Positions 57,745-64,000 of a stretch of 64,000 nt of DNA are shown one piece after another; positions within the stretch are counted from its first letter, which is position 1, and each line of letters begins with the position of its first letter. The notes beneath the pieces were generated by a model. That model was not told the origin of the DNA and searched no databases. It saw only the letters and a list, made by a program, of their open reading frames with translations. The stretch is from Aedes albopictus (taxonomy: Eukaryota; Arthropoda; Insecta; Diptera; Culicidae). The translations under genes and the position numbers were made by a program. Location of the stretch: assembly GCF_035046485.1 (NCBI RefSeq), contig NC_085137.1:318166739-318230738 (forward strand). Direction: 5' to 3'.

Positions 57745-58665
57745 ATCGAGTCTGTTCTTAACCTTCTCGTACCCGACCCCCAAAACTCATTTTCAAAATG
57801 CTGGCATTTCGTCAATTTTCATCCGATTTTTTTGAAGTCGCCCTCAATCGATCATAAATTGGTGCAAGAACATTACATCCACGTGGCCATGCAATATCCG
57901 GAACCATTCCGGAGATATTCCGGATTGTACTGGGGTCAGGGGTGGTGTCAAAATGGCTAAAAGTAATTATTTCGTGAGTTATTGTGTTTGAACCATCGAA
58001 TTTCAGCGAAGTTTTTGTTGTTAACAGTGAAATACAGCTGCGATAACCAGATTTGAAAATAAGTTGACCCATCTGGATCCCCGTGACAGGTTCCGCGGGG
58101 CCTCATTGGGGACACTTCTGATTTTCAACCTAAACATGCCGTGCGACATATCAATCTTCATGATTTTGAATGACTGAGTCAGAAACGATAGACTGAAGTC
58201 TGTATCAACTAATATGGCCACCCCAGAACATCTAGCACAGATTTCACGGGGGTGTCATCGGGGAAATTTCTGGTTTGCAAGCAAAACATGCCGTGCAACG
58301 TATCAATCTTCATGATTTCGAGAGAATGGGGCAGAAAAAAAAATGACTGAAGTATGCATCAACTGATGTGGTCGCTCTGGAATACCTGGAACAGGTTCCG
58401 CCTGGGCCTCTCAAACACAAATAACACACGAAATATTAACGTTTAGCCATTTGGCAAAACAGACCGCTTCCCCACCCCCTGACCCAAGTACAATCCGGAA
58501 TATCTCCGAAAAGGTTCCGGATATTACATGGCCACTTGAGTATAATAAACTTGCACCAATTTATGATCAATTGAGGGCGACTTCAAAAAAATCGGATGAA
58601 AATTGACAAAATGCCAGCTTTTCGAAAATGAGTTGTCGGGCATCGGGTACGTGAAGGTTAAGGAT
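57745..58665. mobile_element. Inverted-repeat element enclosing a satellite
   Basis: Arms 57745-57990 and about 58405-58665 pair over about 250 bp, including CAATCGATCATAAATTGGTGC and ATATCCGGAACC with their complements. Between them lie tandem units of about 152 bp (58086-58400). No coding capacity. Tips not resolved exactly. Confidence 0.65.
58086..58400 (+). repeat. Tandem satellite units of about 152 bp
   Basis: ACAGGTTCCGCGGGGCCTC (58086), ACAGATTTCACGGGGGTGTC (58237) and ACAGGTTCCGCCTGGGCCTC (58391) mark unit starts 151 and 154 bp apart. Units share AACATGCCGTGC and TATCAATCTTCATGATTT. Confidence 0.75.
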
Positions 58666-59042
58666 GCGATATATTTTTATGGAATAACCGAATAGTTTTA
58701 GTATAAGCCCAAAAAATAAGTTAATTAATCTTCAAAATATCTTGTATTTTAAAATTAATCACGTTTAGTTGTAGTACATCATATATTTCTGGTAAAGCTG
58801 CATACCGTAAAAAGGGGTAACTTAAGCAGTCAATTTCTTCTCAATATTCTGTCATGCAACAGTTTTCGCTAGCTTTATATTTTTTAAAACAAGTTACCAG
58901 AAATTCGGATAAGTCTGCGAACAAACAACGCTTCAATCCTTATCCTTTGTTTTTTTTGAAGGATGAAAATATTAGCCACATGCTTAATAAGGGAACCAAT
59001 ACCCTACACAAGTAACAATTCGAAGTCATAAATAAACATTCA
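58666..59042. other. Unassigned DNA
   Basis: CCGTAAAAAGGGGTAACTTA near 58806 resembles a single tip of the element at 9547. No partner end found. Confidence 0.3.
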
Positions 59043-59344
59043 TCTATATATATAAAAATGAGTTTGAAATCCCTTTGAGGCAACAAAACTCCCAAACGGC
59101 TGAACCTATTAGGATGGCTCTTGCACGGTTCGGTTCGTATTCGTGGTGGCTGTGTTTATATGTACAAAAAATTACGAAAATCAACTAGAAAAGTAACAAT
59201 ATTGAAAAAGAACTGATTTTCTATGAGCTGGGAAGGAAATCAACACGATTGAAATGAAACCAATCTAGAGTGAGGTGCTATTTTGAGCTCAACAGTTGTC
59301 AAACCACCACAAGACGGCAAGACAAAGTTTGCCAGGACTGCTAG
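59043..59344 (+). mobile_element. Short non-autonomous Helitron with both ends
   Basis: Starts TCTATATATATAAAAATGAG, a typical insect Helitron 5' end, directly after A. Ends with a small stem (GGCAA...TTGCC), then AGGACTGCTAG, followed by T. TC...CTAG with insertion between A and T and no target duplication is the Helitron rule. 302 bp, no Rep/helicase. Confidence 0.75.
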
Positions 59345-59979
59345 TGCTGAATAATTTCTTGTTTACAACAATCTTAGTTGAACAATTATGTATGTGGAAT
59401 AATATGCTGAAATAATGTTATTTACTATGTAAATAATCCATAATAGAATATTCGACTCTTACGCGAGCAGCGTTTTAATTATAAGCTTAACAAACGTCGT
59501 CAATTTTTGTTTGTTCGATTTGTCTATATAAGCTTTAATGTTAGCTGAATATGTACTTTTTCTACATGTTAAAGAACTTATATTCCACAGTTTCCCATAG
59601 TTGATTATTGTGGTTTATATAGGTCGAACAAATGGTTTTGATGTTTATTACTTCAGCTATTATAACTACGTTCAACAACGGTTTAATAGGAAGCTACATA
59701 AGCGCATACATGATTTATTTGTTCGATTATCACCCTTCAATGGAACAACAGACTGAAGTGCTGATAATAAAGCAGTTTTTTAGTATTTAACATAAGTTGC
59801 TGTTTTTACAATTGCATTTTTGCAATATTTAAAACAATTGCTGATTTTCGTAGCAATTTCAAAGTTTGTAGTCGAAATCATTTCATATTTTTTTACCTTT
59901 TTCAACTGCCCAGAAATCCGAATATTAATCTTTCAGTGGTTTGAGAAGATGTTTCGTTCTGAGCGACCGATTTTCCAAT
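59345..59979. other. Unassigned AT-rich DNA
   Basis: No element ends or domains recognised. Confidence 0.35.
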
Positions 59980-59984
59980 TCCAG

Positions 59985-60055
59985 TATGGCGTAGACGGCA
60001 AGACATTCGACGGACGATTGGGAGATCACCAGTTCAACTCCCAAATCGAGGAAAC
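59985..60055 (+). mobile_element. tRNA-like SINE head
   Basis: TATGGCGTAGACGGCAAG (A box) and CCAGTTCAACTCCC (B box), about 45 bp apart, in a segment otherwise without a closing acceptor stem. Probably the head of a tRNA-derived SINE, not a functional tRNA. Confidence 0.4.
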
Positions 60056-60495
60056 TTTTAGAAGAGTCGGTGTGTTATAAATAGGTTTAGATGAGAAAAA
60101 AAATAATGAAACATTATAAGCAGAAATTGTATCTGCATATAAATATTTTTTTTCAGCGGTTTATTATAGCTGAATACAAGTTTAATATGGTGCTTTTTTT
60201 ACTTGCTTTAAGTATCATTATCCAGTAAATAAAAAAATATATTGCATGATCTGATTTTTCCATCGCAATAATGTAAATAAATAATAATGGACATAAATGC
60301 CGGCTTCCTTTCATAAGATATGTAGCTATCGGACGCAACAACTGTATCTGAGAAAATGTTTTTGAAGTCCTGCGTAAAGAATAATGAATAATGAAAGAAT
60401 AACGCTTTCAACGATCAATAGTTTGCTGCTTCCTACAGGACACTGCACGCTGCTAAGGCTGCAAGGGAAAATTTTCTAAGTTTTTGGCATTATGG
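60056..60495. other. Unassigned AT-rich DNA
   Basis: No recognisable feature. Confidence 0.35.
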
Positions 60496-60499
60496 CATT

Positions 60500-61290
60500 A
60501 TTCCAGGAGGGCCTCATATAGTTTCTACGAAATTCCTCCAAAAAATTCTTAAGGTGCTCCTCTAGCAGCTTTGTAAGGAATTCCTCATGGTGTTCTTTAT
60601 GGTTTCCCCAACAGGAGAAGGATAACATTTTTACTGGAATTCCTACTGGGAATCCCAGAAAAAGCTTCTGGAAACATCCAAAAAAGATTTGGAGGAATCT
60701 CAAAATGCATCCCCCAAGGAACCTCCAGAAGAATTTCAGAAGAAACTCCTGGAGGAATCTTGAAAGGAAACCATAGAGAAATTAACATAAACCGTGAGGA
60801 GTTCCTGGAGCAATTCTAGATGAAACATTCAAATAAATCTTAAATAAAAGCTTAGAAGAATCTCCTGGAGGAATCCTGAAAGGGACTTCCTCTGAAACCC
60901 AGAAAGAAGTTCTAATGGAATCTCAAAAGAAATTCCGTTTGAAATCCCTGAAGAGATGTCCGAAGAATCTGCTGGTGAAACAGAGGAGAAGAAAACCTTG
61001 AAAGAACTCCCGAAGGAAACCATGGATGAACTTTTTAGAAAAAGCTTAGAAAAAAAAATCCCGGAGAAGTCCCAAAAGGAACTTTTAGTGGAATCGAAGA
61101 AGGAATTCCGGAAAGAGTTCTTGGAGGGATCTCTGAAGGAACCCCTGAAAGAATACAAAAAGGAGGAAATCTCAATGGAAATTCTTGGAGAAATCCCAGA
61201 AGGAAGGAATTTTCAAAAACGGGAATCCCGAAAGAAACTTCTTGAGGAATTCCAGGATGAACTGCTGAAAGAATTTTAGAAGAAACTCCT
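60500..61290. repeat. Degenerate minisatellite, GGAATCTCNAAAGGAA type
   Basis: About 800 bp of diverged 12-15-bp units (AAGAATCTCCTGGAGGAATC). A Lys/Glu-rich open frame at 60956-61279 is produced by the repeat. Confidence 0.65.
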
Positions 61291-61410
61291 TCAGAGTCCT
61301 TCAAATGACGGGGTGAATTTTAGTCAAATGAAACCAAATTGGTATTCTTAACTGATTTATTAGTGAGCAAACTAATATTTTCGAAAGAGCTCGTATATGG
61401 TATTGAACTA

Positions 61411-62567
61411 GGGGAGACTGGGCAGACTTGATCCCTTTTTTTAAATTTACCTGAGACTTTAAGAAAAAACACAAAACTAGATCCGATTTCCGTACAAAAT
61501 AGCAGATAAACATCTATTGCAAGTTAATACACAACAGAAGGCCTTTATTGTTGAAGTTTTCAAAACTGTGTTTTTATGGATGCATGTCTTATGATGTATT
61601 TTTCAAAAATGGGTGACACTTGATCCCCCTTTGAGCACATGGTTTATTTAAAGGGAAAATAATTCCAGAGTCTTCCTATTCATTTTCTTTTCGAGTTTTC
61701 TTGTATTTTCGAAGAATATTTAGGGCCCATATAGCCGAGGCGGTAAACGCACGGGTATTCAGCATGACCATGCTGAGGGTGACGGGTTCGATTCCCGGTC
61801 GGTCCAGGATCTTTTCGTAAAGGAAATTTCCTTGACTTCCTTGGGCATAGAGTATCTTCGTGCCTGCCACACGATATACACATGCAAAATGGTCATTGGC
61901 AGAGGAAGCTCTCAGTTAATAACTGTGGAAGTGCTCATAGAACACTAAGCTGAGAAGCAGGCTTTGTCCCAGTGAGGACGTTACGCCAAGAAGAGAGAGA
62001 GAGAGTAGTGTTTGAAATTGTAAGATTTGCTTAAATTTTTAAAAATATGTCGTATTTTCAAAATGGGGAGACTTGATCCCCCTTTTCTTGGTTTGTACTA
62101 AAGTTATAATTATCTGACACATTTTATCGTTGAATAGATTAGAATTACAAGTAAATAGAGGCTTCCGAATATATTTTTTTTCACATGTATGATGTGTGTG
62201 TTATCCTCGAGGGATTAAGTCTCCCCATGTCACTGTTGTGTATACAAAGCTGAATTAATTAAAATATGTTAACAACAGCCTTATTTGGATAAATAAGTTT
62301 GAAAGTATTTTATTTAAACTATGTGCTGTGAAATTTTGACACAGAGAGATTTGAGATTTTTCGGAATCGCCTGAAAGATTTCTGAAGAACTGAAAACAAA
62401 CCATCAGTCGTTAAAAAATGCAATAATCGAAATCACTTCTAGCTAAAACATAGTCGTTTGTCCAGGAGTAGTTTTGGAAAAATTATGCTAGAAGAAAAAT
62501 GTTTTTGATTCCCAGCAAATATGGGGGGAACAAGTCTCCCCAGGGATCAAGTCTCCTCAGTCTCCCC
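61411..62567. mobile_element. Element with GGGGAGACTGGGCAGACTTGATCCC ends
   Basis: The left end GGGGAGACTGGGCAGACTTG and the reversed right end GGGGAGACTGAGGAGACTTG continue into TGATCCC. The submotif GACTTGATCCCCC recurs inside near 61615 and 62070, and a reversed form near 62210. A TA precedes the left end. Interrupted by the SINE at 61723. No transposase. Confidence 0.6.
61723..62006 (+). mobile_element. SINE family 1 (Feilai-like), copy C
   Basis: Plus-strand copy: GGGCCCATATAGCCGAGGCG head, B box GGGTTCGATTCCCGG, body, and (GA)n tail at 61991-62006. Almost identical to 36748-37034 and 38413-38694. Confidence 0.85.
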
Positions 62568-62724
62568 TTTTGGGAGCATCTATTGTATTGGGAGCATCTA
62601 CTTACTGTTCTTCGGTATTAAGCAGAACGATGGGTGGTTTATTGAGTCAATAACTTTGGTGATATTGTCCTCTGGTTGCACCTATGGTCTCATGTTGGCG
62701 ATCTGAACCTGGCAGTAGGAAATG

Positions 62725-62896
62725 TTTTTTTTTCTTTCTAATGAGACTATTAGCCCTTTTTCATCTCGAGACCCACGATTTACTTCCCTTCCGAAGGAAG
62801 ATCTCACTTTTTGCGAGTTTGTCGGAAGTGGGATTCGATCCTAGGTCCTCGGCGTGATAGTTACGTGCTTTAACCATCACACCAGATCCGATCCAC
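62725..62896 (-). mobile_element. tRNA-derived SINE, family 2, copy C
   Basis: Minus strand, same A box, B box (GGATCGAATCCC) and body as 16610-16793, poly(A) as T-run at 62725-62733. Flanks AGTAGGAAATG (62714-62724) and AGTCGGCAATG (62897-62907) look like an aged target duplication. Confidence 0.75.
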
Positions 62897-62907
62897 AGTC
62901 GGCAATG

Positions 62908-64000
62908 TTTTCTAGCTATACTTCATTTTTTTAAAATTATATTCGTCAAGTTAAAATTGGAATCAGAACTAAGTTTCGAGTTTTTCGTTGCTTGCTTTTT
63001 GACATGAACATTTTGTTGTATGTGGGGGGGGGGGAGTTGTTTAACAAGCTACGTCATTTATAGGAGGGGTATCCAAATTTGTGACGAAATGCTACGAGGG
63101 GGGAGGGGGGTATTAAAAATCGCTTAAAAAAGCTACATCATTTATGGACGCCCCCTAACGTCGCTTGCATTTTCTTGCACAAATTACCCGCATTATCAAA
63201 GATGCCCCGTATTACGGAATATGAACGCACATGATAGAAATCGAGAACAAAATTGCATCGTGATATGAATCAAATTTTCGATATTGAAAGTAAGAGTGAA
63301 TTATTAAAATTTAAATATCAAACTCTCTTACTATGCCGATGTTAATGAACAGCCCTGAACTCAGATCATTTCTCCATAACACCTGACTGGAAGCACATGT
63401 AAAAATTTCTCACGAGAGGTTCACTTTCGATAGCGTGAAGAAAAGCAAAACCATTCACTCGATTCACCGTTGACGAAGCAGAGTAGGAAAACTTTGAAAA
63501 TTGATGCATTTCGACTCTGCAGCAGAAAATAATAATGCACTTATACTCGTGTAAGTCCCCCAAGCCGCCACCACCTCAAACCAATAGCTATCGGATAGCT
63601 ACATAAGTCTGAACGATCGTATGTTGCTCTCGGAATACCCACTCCGCTGCTGGGTGGGTGGCGAAGAACCGTAAAAACAAAAGCACTTCCATTTCTTTCA
63701 ACCACCACCGACCGGCCCCAAAACGTGTGTTTCTCCAATTCGGTGAACGAGAGCCAACGAGAGTACTGTAATTAGTAGATTAATTATCCAATTACCTACC
63801 ATGCGAGCCCGTATTTTTGCACCAGACCTTGAGCAACGCTGCGCTGTCAGATGATAGTAAAATAGGGCTTAGCAGCAAAAGTGTTCCAAAAGCCGCGAGC
63901 AGCAGACACAAGCTGACTGGCTGACGAATTTGATGATAGATTTAACACGTGTCTGGCCCAAGATTTTATATATGGTTGTTTCTGGGAAGGTGTGAGCGAG
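62908..64000. other. Unassigned DNA with a G-rich repeat
   Basis: 63013-63160 has an 11-G run and repeated AAGCTACRTCATTTATRGG words in direct orientation, with GGGG tracts similar in style to the MITEs at 3541 and 56582. The rest to the window end is repeat-poor; no exon was assigned. Confidence 0.4.

Noticed and set aside
59985..60055. Functional tRNA gene
   Set aside because: A and B boxes are present, but acceptor and other stems do not close; reads better as a SINE head.
60956..61279. 107-codon Lys/Glu-rich open frame
   Set aside because: Falls entirely in degenerate minisatellite units; no domain and no start context.

Overview
The window looks like nuclear DNA of a culicine mosquito, most likely Aedes (Ae. 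aegypti or a close relative). This rests on the transposon content: a LOA-clade LINE resembling Lian, an RTE-type LINE family resembling JAM1, tRNA-derived SINEs resembling Feilai, many small TA-flanked inverted-repeat elements, and AT-rich filler between them. No bacterial gene organisation, rRNA, CRISPR array or credible stand-alone tRNA gene is visible. Element names are family-level recognition from memory; no database search was run.

The only place that looks like a host gene is about 6.2-7.85 kb on the plus strand. It is a repeat-poor stretch with two short candidate first coding exons (7486-7533 and 7719-7805), each ending in phase 0 at a good splice donor. If they are real, much of what follows may be one long intron filled with transposons. 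No downstream exon could be assigned with confidence and the gene was not recognised.

Layout. 0.3-3.9 kb: RTE-type LINE, minus strand, carrying a foldback element with a 9-bp target duplication and a small MITE. 4.8-5.9 kb: two MITEs. 6.2-7.9 kb: candidate gene start. 8-10.3 kb: mariner-type element (with a nested foldback) and a TA-flanked element. 10.4-16 kb: degenerate minisatellites, hairpins and diverged satellites. 16-19 kb: MITE and SINEs. 20.2-25.05 kb: nearly whole Lian-like LINE with target duplication and poly(A). 25.7-26.7 kb: long hairpin. 28.5-32.1 kb: second RTE copy, plus strand. 32.2-35.9 kb: element with arms of about 875 bp. 36.7-39 kb: SINEs. 39.6-41.3 kb: Transib-like element. 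42-44 kb: MITEs. 44.9-48 kb: 458/455-bp direct repeats around a decayed LOA-clade LINE. 48-51 kb: minisatellites and hairpins. 51-53.1 kb: LINE and RTE fragments split by a second Transib-like element. 53.4-55.3 kb: inverted repeats. 55.7-58.7 kb: RTE fragment and an inverted-repeat element holding a satellite of about 152 bp. 59 kb: short Helitron with both ends. 60.5-62.9 kb: minisatellite, a GGGGAGACT-ended element and SINEs.

The main relationships are nesting and parasitism. LINEs would supply reverse transcriptase for the SINEs, and small elements repeatedly land in older ones; several empty sites can be rebuilt by comparing copies. The most striking observation is a pair of elements with CACAGTG ends and 5-bp target duplications. 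One has a near-perfect 12-spacer recombination-signal-like end, the layout known for Transib transposons and V(D)J signals.
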